64,000 nucleotides of DNA from Streptococcus porcinus. GTDB taxonomy: Bacteria > Bacillota > Bacilli > Lactobacillales > Streptococcaceae. A program made the position numbers and the translations under genes. This document shows, piece after piece, positions 1 through 8,930 of the stretch. Every line of letters begins with the position of its first letter. Position 1 is the stretch's first letter. Location: assembly GCF_900475415.1 (NCBI RefSeq), contig NZ_LS483388.1, positions 1,226,001-1,290,000 of the forward strand, in the 5' to 3' direction. The notes beneath the pieces are model-generated. The model ran no database searches. It was not told the DNA's origin and was given only the letters and a program-made list of their open reading frames with translations.

Positions 1-383
1 TTTACAGTTTTAATATTGCTAGAAAGTAAAGGAACATCAATTAATGGACGAACGCCATCATGAATCAGGACAATATCATCTTGTCCTCTAGCAATTTTTT
101 CAGCAGCTTCTAAACCATTAAAAATTGAAAGTTGTCCTGTTTCACCGCCAGGAACAATGGCTTTAACTTTTTTGAGAGAAAATTTTTCTACTAGTTTTTC
201 CATGTAGTCAATCCAATCACTGACACATACAACAACAGTCACATCAATTTCTGGATTATTTTCAAAAACTTCTAAGGTATGAACAATGATTGGTTTACTA
301 TGAACTTCTAAAAATTGTTTTGGTTTTCCTTTAGAGCGCATTCGGCTTCCTACACCACCTGCAAAAATAAGACCAATATTCAT
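1..383 (-). CDS. TarI/IspD-family cytidylyltransferase (partial, C-terminus outside window)
   Basis: Reading leftward from an ATG at 383, the first 127 codons are visible. The N-terminus carries the nucleotidyltransferase signature FAGGVGSRM (about residues 7-15), and IHDGVRP follows at about 105, as in IspD and TarI. These enzymes transfer CMP from CTP to a polyol phosphate. Pyogenic streptococci make isoprenoids by the mevalonate pathway, so an IspD role is unlikely. Next to licD, a TarI-like enzyme making CDP-ribitol or a similar CDP-polyol for wall-polymer decoration is more plausible (inference). The ATG directly follows the licD stop codon, with an AAGGAGAA ribosome site inside licD, so the two are translationally linked. 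Confidence 0.8.
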   Translation of the reverse strand, partial: MNIGLIFAGGVGSRMRSKGKPKQFLEVHSKPIIVHTLEVFENNPEIDVTVVVCVSDWIDYMEKLVEKFSLKKVKAIVPGGETGQLSIFNGLEAAEKIARGQDDIVLIHDGVRPLIDVPLLSSNIKTV

Positions 384-1208
384 TTAATTCTCCTTCCAGT
401 ACCAAGTGTAGTAACTGTGATTTTCTCGCTTATTCTCAGGCGGTAATTCCATATAAGAATCACCATAAAGTTGATTTAAATAAGCATGATCATTTTTAAT
501 CTTTCTTACTGTTAAATGTTCAAATGGTGTATCTTCATATTCTGAAAATAATTCAACAGGGAAAAACTCTTTTAAACGATAGCGTGAGTCTGTATACCCT
601 ATAAAAGGTACATCTTGATCATTGTATGTTCCCATAATCTGATCTGCTACTAGTGCTCGTTTTTTTGCTTGGCCATGATACAAAACAAAACGTGGAAAAC
701 CTAAAATCAATCTAGCAACAGCATATAATTTCCGTGAACCACTAGCATAGTTTGGGTAGGTTGTACACATAAGGTTTGCAGCTGCATTATGAACTTTCTT
801 AAAGAATTTCTCCCGATCCTCAGAACTTTCAGGTAATTTGTCCATAGGGAAGAGGTCAATAAAGACACCCGTCCAAGGGTGAATGCGATCAGTCTTGCTC
901 TGATACATAGAACCTGTATGATAGAGTTTTGCAAATGGCCATAGATTAGGTTCAACAGAATGGTGCAACAACTTATACTCTGTATTTTCTTCTTTAGCTA
1001 AAACTACCATCAGCTTTTCATAGTCACTTCTTTTGAGCATTAAATCAATATCGTCATCCCAAGGAATAAATCCTTGATGGCGAATAGAGCCCAAGAGACT
1101 TCCGCCACCTAAAGAATATTCTATTTTATTTTCTCTTGCTATTTTATCAATATAGGAAAGCATCTCCAATTGGATTTTCCTAATTTCTGAAACGGTCATT
1201 TTTTTCAT
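384..1208 (-). CDS. LicD-family phosphotransferase
   Basis: A 274-residue LicD-family protein. The nucleotidyltransferase-fold motif PWDDDIDLML lies at about residues 49-58, preceded by GGGSLLGSIRHQG. LicD proteins move a phospho-alcohol (phosphocholine, phosphoribitol or similar) from a CDP carrier to a surface glycan. The gene after it encodes a TarI/IspD-like CDP-polyol synthase, which fits as the donor supplier. There is no signal peptide, so it acts on the cytoplasmic side, probably on a lipid-linked glycan. The start has an AAGGAAA ribosome site. The transferred group cannot be read from the sequence. Confidence 0.85.
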   Translation of the reverse strand: MKKMTVSEIRKIQLEMLSYIDKIARENKIEYSLGGGSLLGSIRHQGFIPWDDDIDLMLKRSDYEKLMVVLAKEENTEYKLLHHSVEPNLWPFAKLYHTGSMYQSKTDRIHPWTGVFIDLFPMDKLPESSEDREKFFKKVHNAAANLMCTTYPNYASGSRKLYAVARLILGFPRFVLYHGQAKKRALVADQIMGTYNDQDVPFIGYTDSRYRLKEFFPVELFSEYEDTPFEHLTVRKIKNDHAYLNQLYGDSYMELPPENKRENHSYYTWYWKEN

Positions 1209-1244
1209 ATCTTATTTCCTTTCAAATTGAAGAAATCATTATAA

Positions 1245-3005
1245 CTAGGTTTTTTTGATGAAGAAAATAATAACGCCAATATAAGAAATAATAACAACAA
1301 CTAATAGTCCTACTACCTTATATATTGGATTCAAATGATGAACTGATTTCTGCCCCTTATTTTTAACAGGAATAGCATTATACTCTTGATCATCATATTT
1401 AAAATCTGAAACAAAACCGTTAACTTCATAATTAGTTATTCTAGCACTCGAAATAGAATTGCCATTGACTTTAAAATAGATTGGTTTCTTATTATTAACT
1501 TCCCTCTTTTCATTTTGTTGGGGAATAATAAAATATTTGTATCTATCTGAAAGACCTCTTATTTTGTATAAAGGTTCATTATCTTTTTTTTGTTCTTTTT
1601 TATTGAAAACCCAAAAGTCATAATTGATAGGGATATCTCTAACATTCCCATCTACGTAGGTAAACCTCTCACCGCTAATTAAAAATGGTTGAAAGCAACT
1701 GATTTTCTTAATAAATTCTATTTGGTTTAAATGAGTATTAGTCCAAAAAGTTGTCTCTTTATTTGTTTCCAAAACCTCTACTTTCCCTTTTCGAATTCTT
1801 CCTAATATAAATTGAATTCCCGAGATTGGTTTATTTGTTTTCTGATTGTTTGTCACAAAATTAATACCATAACTTCTAATTTGTGGAGTAAGAATACCGC
1901 CATTTTCATCTAGAACAAAAATACCTTGCGATGATTTCGTGTTGTACACTTCAAATGATTTTTCCATATGACTTGTTTGATCATTTGGTTTTTCAAGAAT
2001 CAAAGGTAACTTATAATTGACCCTCGAGCTCACATGCCCCTTAATAATCAGCTTATCTTTTGTATTTTTTTCAAAATTAAAATTAAGTGACTTTATCGCA
2101 TAAAGCTTAGAGAGCGCCAGAGTAACTTCTTTATCCATAATATCCAAATCATTTTTATCTGGATTTTCTTTTCCAATACGATAACTAATTTGTCCATTTA
2201 CAATTGTCGGACTGTATTTAGAATCCGTGAGTTTTCCCTTATCAGACTTCTTAGTAATAATTGGATCAATTTTTTCTTGATAATGATGATTTGCTGAATC
2301 AATAACAAAATTGGGTGATAATCGTATTAGCATTTTACGTGAAGTTATTGGAATTTCATAAGTAATTTCTTCTCCGAGATCTGCTGAAATCCCACTTAAT
2401 TTTTGTTTACCATTAAGTAATATCGGTTTTTTATTCGGTCTCGAATTCCCCAAATAAACAGTTGAATTATTAGTAAGTCTTACTAAACGATAATCTTTAG
2501 ACCCAGTAGTATCTCTTAAAATAGATAAACCACTCTCTACATTCCCAATTAATTTACCGGACTGATTTGAAAATTTATACCTTGTGTTTTCTGGATTAGA
2601 TAGAAAAACTTCTTTTTTTAAGCCATTCATAAACGTTAAGTAATCTAATGAATTTTCAAAAAGAATCTTAATAATAGCTTTAGCCTCTGCATCATTATGC
2701 TTGATACCTTGTCCAAACTGGTAATCACCGAGATTTACTTTTGAGTCATAAACATCATATTTCTTTCTTACACTGTCTAAAGTATAGTGCGAAAAATCAG
2801 ATGTATTGAATTTACCAGATCTAATTTTTCTATAAGCCGTTTCATAGTTAAATACCGCGACATGTATTCCTTGCATTGGTTGATTATTATAATGATAATA
2901 AGCTGTAATATCAACTTTTTTATATGTATTTTCAGAATTACTTGACTTCTTACATCCCGTCAATAGTAAAAGAAAAGTTACAACAATTAATATCTTTTTG
3001 GTCAT
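1245..3005 (-). CDS. Pilin-like (D2/SpaA-type) lipoprotein with C-terminal membrane anchor, function unknown
   Basis: A 586-residue exported protein I cannot assign to a named family. The N-terminus is a lipoprotein signal with lipobox LTGC (Cys18). The region around residues 32-55 and the stretch SGISADLGEEITYEIPIT (about 204-221) recall the N-terminal and D2 isopeptide domains of Gram-positive pilin backbones. Residues about 380-490 (SYGINFV, NKPISGIQFILGR, then IRGLSDRYKYF) read like a diverged SpaA/prealbumin-like domain. A transmembrane helix at about 564-583 is followed by KKT. There is no LPXTG where a pilin would have one. It overlaps the preceding gacJ-like gene by four bases (ATGA), so it belongs to the polysaccharide operon. 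Lys and Asn content is high. The domain resemblance is by eye only. Confidence 0.6.
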   Translation of the reverse strand: MTKKILIVVTFLLLLTGCKKSSNSENTYKKVDITAYYHYNNQPMQGIHVAVFNYETAYRKIRSGKFNTSDFSHYTLDSVRKKYDVYDSKVNLGDYQFGQGIKHNDAEAKAIIKILFENSLDYLTFMNGLKKEVFLSNPENTRYKFSNQSGKLIGNVESGLSILRDTTGSKDYRLVRLTNNSTVYLGNSRPNKKPILLNGKQKLSGISADLGEEITYEIPITSRKMLIRLSPNFVIDSANHHYQEKIDPIITKKSDKGKLTDSKYSPTIVNGQISYRIGKENPDKNDLDIMDKEVTLALSKLYAIKSLNFNFEKNTKDKLIIKGHVSSRVNYKLPLILEKPNDQTSHMEKSFEVYNTKSSQGIFVLDENGGILTPQIRSYGINFVTNNQKTNKPISGIQFILGRIRKGKVEVLETNKETTFWTNTHLNQIEFIKKISCFQPFLISGERFTYVDGNVRDIPINYDFWVFNKKEQKKDNEPLYKIRGLSDRYKYFIIPQQNEKREVNNKKPIYFKVNGNSISSARITNYEVNGFVSDFKYDDQEYNAIPVKNKGQKSVHHLNPIYKVVGLLVVVIISYIGVIIFFIKKT

Positions 3006-3352
3006 TTAGAATTTTTATCCTCTATTTCTTTTTTTAACAGGGAAACTTCTTGAATGAGTTTTTTAATTTGTTCTTCTTTGCGGGTACTACTGGTCGTATC
3101 AAATATCTCTAGGATAAATAAAAAGAGGACAGCCATAAACAAAAGAAAATTCATTGTTAACGCAAATCCAGCCCTATGCGCCACGAAAGAAACGACCTGT
3201 GGAAATAAGCTAATAAAAACAAGTGAAAAACCGATAAATAACCACGGTGTTGCCCGTTTCACAGAAAATGAATGTCTATTAACCATACGAATGATGACAT
3301 ATAAAATGACAATGGCTAACAGGAACATTTCAACTTGTAAAAATAAACTCAT
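3002..3352 (-). CDS. DUF2304 small membrane protein, GacJ-like
   Basis: A 116-residue protein with about three hydrophobic helices and a charged C-terminal tail rich in Lys and Glu that looks coiled-coil. Size, topology and position after a GacI-like glycosyltransferase match GacJ (DUF2304), which in group A Streptococcus binds GacI and stimulates synthesis of undecaprenyl-phosphate-GlcNAc. The start overlaps the previous stop as TAATG, giving tight translational coupling and implying the two proteins work as a complex. It ends in an ATGA overlap with the lipoprotein gene. Confidence 0.75.
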   Translation of the reverse strand: MSLFLQVEMFLLAIVILYVIIRMVNRHSFSVKRATPWLFIGFSLVFISLFPQVVSFVAHRAGFALTMNFLLFMAVLFLFILEIFDTTSSTRKEEQIKKLIQEVSLLKKEIEDKNSK

Positions 3353-4083
3353 TAGTCTTTCTCCTTCATGAAACCTGCAATTAGGATTGAAATAAGCACA
3401 TCAATCATGTATGTGACAGATTTAAAGGCTCTTATACTCGAAACGCCTTCTAATCGTTCAAACATATTTGCAGGCATTTCTTTTACTTTTAAGCCTTTTT
3501 TTAACAGACTTACAATTGATTCGGGTTCAGGGTAGGCAACTGGATACCGATCAGCAAAATAAGCAATTACCTTTTTGTTCCCAGCTCGATAACCGCTTGT
3601 TGTGTCATAAATTTTCTTACCAGTAGTTAACTTAATAGCAATTGAAATAAGATTAATGCCTAAACGACGCATAAAGGTAGACTGAAAATTTTCAATCGAC
3701 CTGTCAACAAAGCGAGAACCAATAACAAAGTCTACTTCTTCATCTAGTACTGGCATAACCACTTGAACGATACTATTGATATCATGTTGTCCATCACCAT
3801 CAAATTGAACAGCAACATCGTAATCTTTTCTTAAAGCATAAATATAACCTGTTTGAACACCGCCACCGATTCCTAAATTTTGAATTAAATCAATGTGATG
3901 AAGCCCTTTAGCATCCAATATGTCAGCTGTTCTATCTTTTGAGCCATCATTAATAACAATATAATCTAAAAGAAAAGGAAGTTGGTGCTCTTCTCGGTAG
4001 GACACAATATTAGAGACTGTTTTTTCGATGCTTCCTTCTTCGTTATAAGCTGGAATTATTAGTAGTACTTTTTTCATGTTCAT
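3352..4083 (-). CDS. Polyprenyl-phosphate glycosyltransferase, GacI-like (GT2)
   Basis: A 243-residue GT2 enzyme of the polyprenyl-phosphate sugar synthase type. It shows IPAYNEEGSIEKT near the start, INDGSKDRT, then QNLGIGGGVQTG and the metal-binding DGDGQHD (about residues 116-122), with a hydrophobic segment near the C-terminus (YMIDVLISILIAGFM). In group A Streptococcus GacI charges undecaprenyl phosphate with GlcNAc for side-chain addition to the rhamnan outside the cell. Here the GacI/GacJ pair directly follows gacC rather than sitting further downstream as in the gac locus. The sugar used cannot be read from sequence. ATG at 4077 is an alternative start. Confidence 0.8.
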   Translation of the reverse strand: MNMKKVLLIIPAYNEEGSIEKTVSNIVSYREEHQLPFLLDYIVINDGSKDRTADILDAKGLHHIDLIQNLGIGGGVQTGYIYALRKDYDVAVQFDGDGQHDINSIVQVVMPVLDEEVDFVIGSRFVDRSIENFQSTFMRRLGINLISIAIKLTTGKKIYDTTSGYRAGNKKVIAYFADRYPVAYPEPESIVSLLKKGLKVKEMPANMFERLEGVSSIRAFKSVTYMIDVLISILIAGFMKEKD

Positions 4084-5021
4084 CTCGCATTATATAGATT
4101 TGTGATTAGTAATAATCGGAATACAATAATATGTTTCCATTGATTTTTAGTGTAGTGATATTTTAATACTCTGCGAATTCTTTCAGAGAAAGCTTGCTGG
4201 TCAATATCGATATAATTTTCAAGTAGTTCCCTATCCCATTGGTTTAATAGAGGTCCATAGGAATATATAATTTTTTGTGCTTGTTTTTGTGACGCATGAA
4301 TGAGATTCCAATATCTAGTAAAAATCCTTTTGGGACCTTCCCTTAATATTTTAAACCGCTTATCAAGTGTTCGTGCTCCAAGAACATTATTAGCGTGTTG
4401 CCGATAGAGCTCCCCAGGTTGATCAATGTAAATTAACTTACCAAGACTCGTTGCTAAAAGCGCTAAATACCAATCGTGCATAATAATATTATCCGGCGAC
4501 AGCCATTTTTCAGCTAAGGCATGATTAATCATCATGACTCCCCCTGTCACTGAATTTTCAGCTAATTCTTGAACTAGTCTCGTATTAGCATGTCCAGATT
4601 GTGAACGAATCATACTTTCGTTAATAACATTTAACTGCTGATCAACAACTTTTAAATCCATATAAACTAATATTGGTGTTTCTACAGAATATTTCTTAGC
4701 TTCTCCTAACTGAACGGCTATTTTATCAGGTAGCCAAATATCATCTTGGTCACTAAAAAAATAGTAATCTGCTCTTTCGTACTTTAGAAGGGTAAAAAAA
4801 TTCTTGATAACCCCATAATTTTCTCGATTCTCAGCATTAATGAAGTGAATTCGACTATCTTTTGCAACATATTCCTGAATGATCTCTGGTGTTCTATCTG
4901 ACGAACCATCATCTCTGATTAGTAAACGCCACTCTTGGACAGTTTGATTTCGAATGCTTTCAATCTGTTCTGATAGAAACTGTTCCCCATTATAGGTTGA
5001 CATTAAGATATTAATTTTCAT
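4080..5021 (-). CDS. Rhamnosyltransferase of the RgpB/GacC type (GT2)
   Basis: A 313-residue GT2 glycosyltransferase with MSTYNGEQFLSEQI at the N-terminus, RDDGSSDRT and FSDQDDIW (the DxD-type metal site, about residues 93-100). This pattern is typical of streptococcal RgpB/GacC, which extends the rhamnan backbone of the cell-wall polysaccharide in the cytoplasm on a lipid carrier. It overlaps the gacB-like gene by 11 bases upstream and the GacI-like gene by four bases downstream, so it is part of one translationally coupled operon. Confidence 0.85.
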   Translation of the reverse strand: MKINILMSTYNGEQFLSEQIESIRNQTVQEWRLLIRDDGSSDRTPEIIQEYVAKDSRIHFINAENRENYGVIKNFFTLLKYERADYYFFSDQDDIWLPDKIAVQLGEAKKYSVETPILVYMDLKVVDQQLNVINESMIRSQSGHANTRLVQELAENSVTGGVMMINHALAEKWLSPDNIIMHDWYLALLATSLGKLIYIDQPGELYRQHANNVLGARTLDKRFKILREGPKRIFTRYWNLIHASQKQAQKIIYSYGPLLNQWDRELLENYIDIDQQAFSERIRRVLKYHYTKNQWKHIIVFRLLLITNLYNAR

Positions 5022-6165
5022 TTAAAAATAAGGCCTCATATTCTCCTACAATTTTATCCCACGTATATTCTCTTTGAATAATATTTCTAGCTTCTTGACC
5101 TAAATCATCATAGTTGTGGCGACCATCTACACTCTCAATTAACTGAGCTAAAACAGTCTGTTCTTTAGTCCAATATAAAGCGCCAGTTTTTGCCACTGAT
5201 TTATTGAAATTAACACCTAAAACCAAATTCAACTTGGTATGAGCAAGAGCTTCTAAGAGACCGGGATTTGTGCCCCCAACTTCATGTCCATGAATATAAG
5301 CAAAAGCATTTTCACGAATATAGGTTAATAATTGACGGTCATACAAAGTGCCTAGAAACTTAATCCGCTCATCTTGTTCTAAGTGTGTCTTATTTTTTAA
5401 TGTCTCAAAGAATGAACTTCCCTCATGATTACAAATCACAACCAAATCACGCTTAGTTTTTGAAGCCATAAATTCTTTGATAATAGTCTCGTAGTTATTT
5501 TCTGGAACAAAACGACCAACCACTAAATAATAATTTTGTTCATTGATATTGGCCTTATTAAAGTAGTCTCGTACACGGTCATCTTCAAAACTTAAATCTG
5601 AAGGTTCCATGTCTGTTCCATAAGCAATAAATTGTGTTTTTGCCCAAGGGTAAGATTCTTTGATATAGTTTTCAATGCCTAAATTATCAGAAATTACCAA
5701 ATGAGCCTTCTGTGTCATTTGTTTTTCTGAATACTTTAGATACCATTGAACTGGCTTAGACCATTTGCTGCGCTTCCACTCTAATCCATCTGGATTGATG
5801 AAAAATTGGCCCTTACACTTCTTGATTTTGGGGACAAATAGACCAATAAAAGCACCTATTGTATTCCCTAAAATATAAAAAATAGGATTATTAATAGTAT
5901 TTTTTTCGCAGTAACTCAGAGCATAATTGAGTGCCATCATATCGTAAGCAATCACCCTAGCCGGACCAAGTTGAGGAGGATTGATGTAGAAACAATCCGC
6001 ACCTCTGAACTCAAAGTGCTCCTTATGTTTTGAATCACTTAAGCAGGCAACATGATAGCGAATAGCTCCACTGTTTTGACGGCTGACTAATTCCTCAACA
6101 AAGGTTTCAAAGCCACCATATTTTGCTGGCAATCCTCGGCTACCAATAATAAATACATCCTGCAT
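5011..6165 (-). CDS. Rhamnosyltransferase of the RgpA/GacB type (DUF1972, GT4)
   Basis: A 384-residue enzyme with the DUF1972 start FIIGSRGLPAKYGGFETFVEE and the GT4 C-terminal region HGHEVGGTNPGLLEALA (about residues 295-310). In group A Streptococcus the orthologue GacB adds the first rhamnose to the GlcNAc-lipid primer. I chose ATG at 6165; a longer reading would use TTG at 6171. An extended -10 box lies about 40 bases upstream (6202-6210). This begins the segment after the rmlD terminator. Confidence 0.85.
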   Translation of the reverse strand: MQDVFIIGSRGLPAKYGGFETFVEELVSRQNSGAIRYHVACLSDSKHKEHFEFRGADCFYINPPQLGPARVIAYDMMALNYALSYCEKNTINNPIFYILGNTIGAFIGLFVPKIKKCKGQFFINPDGLEWKRSKWSKPVQWYLKYSEKQMTQKAHLVISDNLGIENYIKESYPWAKTQFIAYGTDMEPSDLSFEDDRVRDYFNKANINEQNYYLVVGRFVPENNYETIIKEFMASKTKRDLVVICNHEGSSFFETLKNKTHLEQDERIKFLGTLYDRQLLTYIRENAFAYIHGHEVGGTNPGLLEALAHTKLNLVLGVNFNKSVAKTGALYWTKEQTVLAQLIESVDGRHNYDDLGQEARNIIQREYTWDKIVGEYEALFLNEN

Positions 6166-6201
6166 CCACAATGCCCCATTCTAAATTATAATCATTTAAC
6201 A

Positions 6202-6210
6202 ATTATAGCA
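6202..6210 (-). promoter_or_regulatory. Extended -10 promoter for the rhamnan gene cluster
   Basis: The minus strand reads TGCTATAAT, an extended -10 box with the TGn element, with no good -35. It lies after the rmlD terminator and about 37 bases before the gacB-like ATG, so the glycosyltransferases can be transcribed independently of rmlD. Confidence 0.6.
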
Positions 6211-6245
6211 TATTTATAGTCTATTTGCGAAATTTTACCAATAGG

Positions 6246-6275
6246 AAAAAGCTCCACCACTAGGGCAGAGCTTCT
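6246..6275 (-). terminator. Intrinsic terminator after rmlD
   Basis: The minus strand has AAGCTC pairing with GAGCTT around a GC-rich loop, followed by five T residues. It sits just after the rmlD stop codon. Confidence 0.65.
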
Positions 6276-6279
6276 TATA

Positions 6280-7137
6280 TCACCTATTTTTGATATCCTG
6301 TTTATAAAATTCTTGTAAAGCATCTTGCCACATAGGGATTACAAATCCTGTTGCTTTAGCCTTATCTAAATTCATCGTTGAATTGAGTGGACGCTTTGCT
6401 TTGGCTGGAAAAGCTGATGAGTCAACTGGAACTACTTCAACATCTGTATCTTTTAAAATTTCTTTAGCAAAATCATACCAACTTGTATCTTCTTTCGAGT
6501 CATTTGAAAGGTGATAATAACCAAATGCTTTATTGTTTTCTGCCAAATAACACATGAATTCCGCTAAAGTTCTTGTCCAAGTTGGGCGACCGAATTGATC
6601 GTTAACAACAGTCAGTTTGGAATGTGTTTTTGCTAAATTTTGCATAGTAAAGACAAAATTCTTACCATAATTACCAAAAACCCAAGCCGTTCTAATAATA
6701 TAGTATTTCTTACTATATTTTTCAACAGCTTCTTCCCCTAATCGCTTAGTGCGACCATACTCTGTTTGTGGATCAGGAATATCTGTTTCAAACCATTCTT
6801 GTCCAACTGTTTTTGTTCCATCAAAAACATAATCAGTAGAGATATACACCAAGGTAGCATCATACTTTTGACAAGCCTTGGCAATATTTTCTGTCCCATC
6901 AACATTGATAACTTGATTCAGAGCTTTCCCTTCTTCTTCAGCCGCATCTACTGCTGTATAGGCCGCACAATGATAAACTAAAGTAGGTTTTACTTGTGCG
7001 AAAACTTGATCTACCATCTCTTCATTAGTGATATCCATCTCTGCAACATCAACAGCTACATATTCTTCATTACGTTCATCAAGCAAATATCGTAATTCTG
7101 TCCCAAGCTGGCCCTTACTTCCTGTGATTAAAATCAT
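6280..7137 (-). CDS. rmlD: dTDP-4-dehydrorhamnose reductase
   Basis: A 285-residue short-chain reductase, cytoplasmic, making dTDP-L-rhamnose in the last step of the Rml pathway. It has the Rossmann motif TGSKGQLG (residues 5-12), STDYVFDG, and the catalytic YGRTK. It is the GacA equivalent and supplies the donor for the rhamnosyltransferases next to it. The ribosome site AAAGGAGAA is strong. The terminator at 6246-6275 separates it from those genes. Confidence 0.93.
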   Translation of the reverse strand: MILITGSKGQLGTELRYLLDERNEEYVAVDVAEMDITNEEMVDQVFAQVKPTLVYHCAAYTAVDAAEEEGKALNQVINVDGTENIAKACQKYDATLVYISTDYVFDGTKTVGQEWFETDIPDPQTEYGRTKRLGEEAVEKYSKKYYIIRTAWVFGNYGKNFVFTMQNLAKTHSKLTVVNDQFGRPTWTRTLAEFMCYLAENNKAFGYYHLSNDSKEDTSWYDFAKEILKDTDVEVVPVDSSAFPAKAKRPLNSTMNLDKAKATGFVIPMWQDALQEFYKQDIKNR

Positions 7138-7207
7138 AACTTCTCCTTTAAAGAATTATTAATTAGATATTCTGAGAATAATTAACTATTTCTTCATTAT
7201 TCTACAC

Positions 7208-7232
7208 TAAAAAAGAGAATATTTCATCTCTT
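7208..7232 (-). terminator. Terminator at the end of the dnaG-rpoD-DUF59 operon
   Basis: AAGAGA pairs with TCTCTT on the minus strand around an 8-base loop and runs into a T tract, just past the stop of the DUF59 gene. Confidence 0.6.
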
Positions 7233-7243
7233 CACCATTGGTT

Positions 7244-7582
7244 TTAACGAATACCTAAAGCAATCCTAGCGTAGCGACTCATTTTCTCTACAGTCCATGC
7301 TGGGTACCAGACCAATTTTACTTCTGAACTAGTCACTTCTGGAACCTCTTTTAAGACATCATAAATTTGATCAGTCAATAAATCTGCTAAAGGACATCCC
7401 ATAGTCGTTAAAGTCATATCAATTTCTGTATGGCCAGAATCTGAAAAACGAATCTCATAAATCAAACCTAGATTAACAATATCAATTCCTAATTCTGGGT
7501 CAATTACCATTTCTAAAGCCTCAAGGATGCGATCTTTTATTTTTGCAATTTCCTCTTCACTGTATTTTGGATTTTCTAACAT
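7244..7582 (-). CDS. DUF59/MIP18-family metal-sulfur cluster assembly factor
   Basis: A 112-residue SufT-like protein. It carries the family landmarks DPELGIDIVNLGLIYE and TTMGCPL with its conserved Cys, and ends in WYPAWTVEKMS. Such proteins assist Fe-S cluster maturation. I chose ATG at 7582 because it has a GAAGGAAA ribosome site; the frame remains open to TTG at 7696 but without family-like sequence. It follows rpoD by about 230 bases on the same strand and is probably the last gene of that operon. Confidence 0.85.
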   Translation of the reverse strand: MLENPKYSEEEIAKIKDRILEALEMVIDPELGIDIVNLGLIYEIRFSDSGHTEIDMTLTTMGCPLADLLTDQIYDVLKEVPEVTSSEVKLVWYPAWTVEKMSRYARIALGIR

Positions 7583-7812
7583 GGAATTTCCTTCATCCTC
7601 ATTATTTTGATTACTTAACTCTAGGAGAACGAAGCTAAATCTTAGAAACATGTAGAGTAACTTATTTACCGCTTGTTCTCTGAAACTCTGTTCCAATTTT
7701 TAACTCATCGTTAAGAGTCTCCGCCTATAGTTTTTACTTTTTTATTTTAAACATCGACTGGACACAGGCTTTTTATCTTAAACTCACCCTTAAAATCCTT
7801 TGCTGAAGGGGT
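7583..7812 (-). other. Spacer between rpoD and the DUF59 gene
   Basis: About 230 bases. I see no convincing promoter, terminator or RNA structure here. The minus strand is open in the DUF59 frame for 38 codons before the chosen start, but that part does not look like protein of the family. Confidence 0.4.
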
Positions 7813-8922
7813 TTAATCCTCTATAAAATCTCTTAATTGTTTGCTTCTACTTGGATGACGAAGTTTTCGTAAAGCTTTCGCTTCGATTTGGCGAATACGC
7901 TCCCGCGTTACGTTGAAAACTTTACCTACATCTTCAAGTGTGCGCATTTTGCCATCATCTAAACCAAAACGTAAACGCAAAACATTTTCTTCGCGGTCTG
8001 TTAATGTATCTAAAACTTCATCTAGCTGCTCACGAAGTACGACACGTGTTGTATAATCAACTGGATTTTCAATCACTTCATCTTCGATAAAATCACCTAA
8101 ATGACTATCATCTTCTTCTCCAATTGGTGTTTCTAAAGAGACCGGTTCTTGAGCAATTTTAAGAATTTCACGTACCTTATCCGGCGTCATCTCCATGCGC
8201 TCTGCAATCTGTTCTGGTGTAGGATCTTGACCTAATTCTTGTAGGAGATTTCTTTGTTCACGAACTAACTTATTAATTGTTTCAACCATATGAACTGGGA
8301 TACGAATAGTACGCGCTTGGTCTGCAATAGCGCGCGTAATAGCCTGACGAATCCACCAAGTTGCATAAGTTGAAAATTTAAAGCCCTTAGAATAATCAAA
8401 TTTATCTACGGCCTTCATTAATCCCATATTACCTTCTTGAATTAAATCAAGGAATTGCATACCACGCCCCACATAACGTTTGGCAATTGACACAACTAAA
8501 CGCAAGTTTGCCTCTGCTAAACGCTGTTTAGCATCTACATCACCTTCAGCAACAGCAATTGCTAGTTCTTTTTCTTCTTCACCTGTTAAAAGCGGCACAA
8601 CCCCAATTTCCTTCAAATACATCCGTACCGGATCATTGACTTTAGCTGAATTACTTCCAATCAACTGTTCATCTGTTAATTCTTCTGGTTTTGGTTCTTC
8701 GACAATATATTTTGTTGACGGGTTTCCCTCTTTATCCGTAATTGAAATACCACCATCTGTTAGACGTTCTAATAGATCATCAATTTGGTCAGCGTCCAAC
8801 ACAAAAGGAATAACAAGTTTTTCTGTTACCTCATCATCAACTGCAGTACCTTCCTTTTTATGGTTACGAATGAATTCGGCAACTTGAACATTAAAAGTTG
8901 TTATTTCGTTTTTTTTAGTCAT
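7813..8922 (-). CDS. rpoD: Primary RNA polymerase sigma factor (sigma-70/SigA)
   Basis: A 369-residue housekeeping sigma factor. Region 1.1 is short. Region 1.2 ([11 protein letters not shown]), region 2 ([19 protein letters not shown] and [15 protein letters not shown], the -10-binding part), region 3 (IRIPVHM) and region 4 ([20 protein letters not shown], the -35-binding helix-turn-helix) are all present. It follows dnaG by eight bases in a classic macromolecular-synthesis operon. Confidence 0.97.
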   Translation of the reverse strand: MTKKNEITTFNVQVAEFIRNHKKEGTAVDDEVTEKLVIPFVLDADQIDDLLERLTDGGISITDKEGNPSTKYIVEEPKPEELTDEQLIGSNSAKVNDPVRMYLKEIGVVPLLTGEEEKELAIAVAEGDVDAKQRLAEANLRLVVSIAKRYVGRGMQFLDLIQEGNMGLMKAVDKFDYSKGFKFSTYATWWIRQAITRAIADQARTIRIPVHMVETINKLVREQRNLLQELGQDPTPEQIAERMEMTPDKVREILKIAQEPVSLETPIGEEDDSHLGDFIEDEVIENPVDYTTRVVLREQLDEVLDTLTDREENVLRLRFGLDDGKMRTLEDVGKVFNVTRERIRQIEAKALRKLRHPSRSKQLRDFIED

Positions 8923-8930
8923 ATTTTCCT

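Noticed and set aside
1..383. IspD of the MEP isoprenoid pathway
   Set aside because: Pyogenic streptococci use the mevalonate pathway, and the gene sits with licD in a wall-polymer operon, so a TarI-like CDP-polyol role is more likely.
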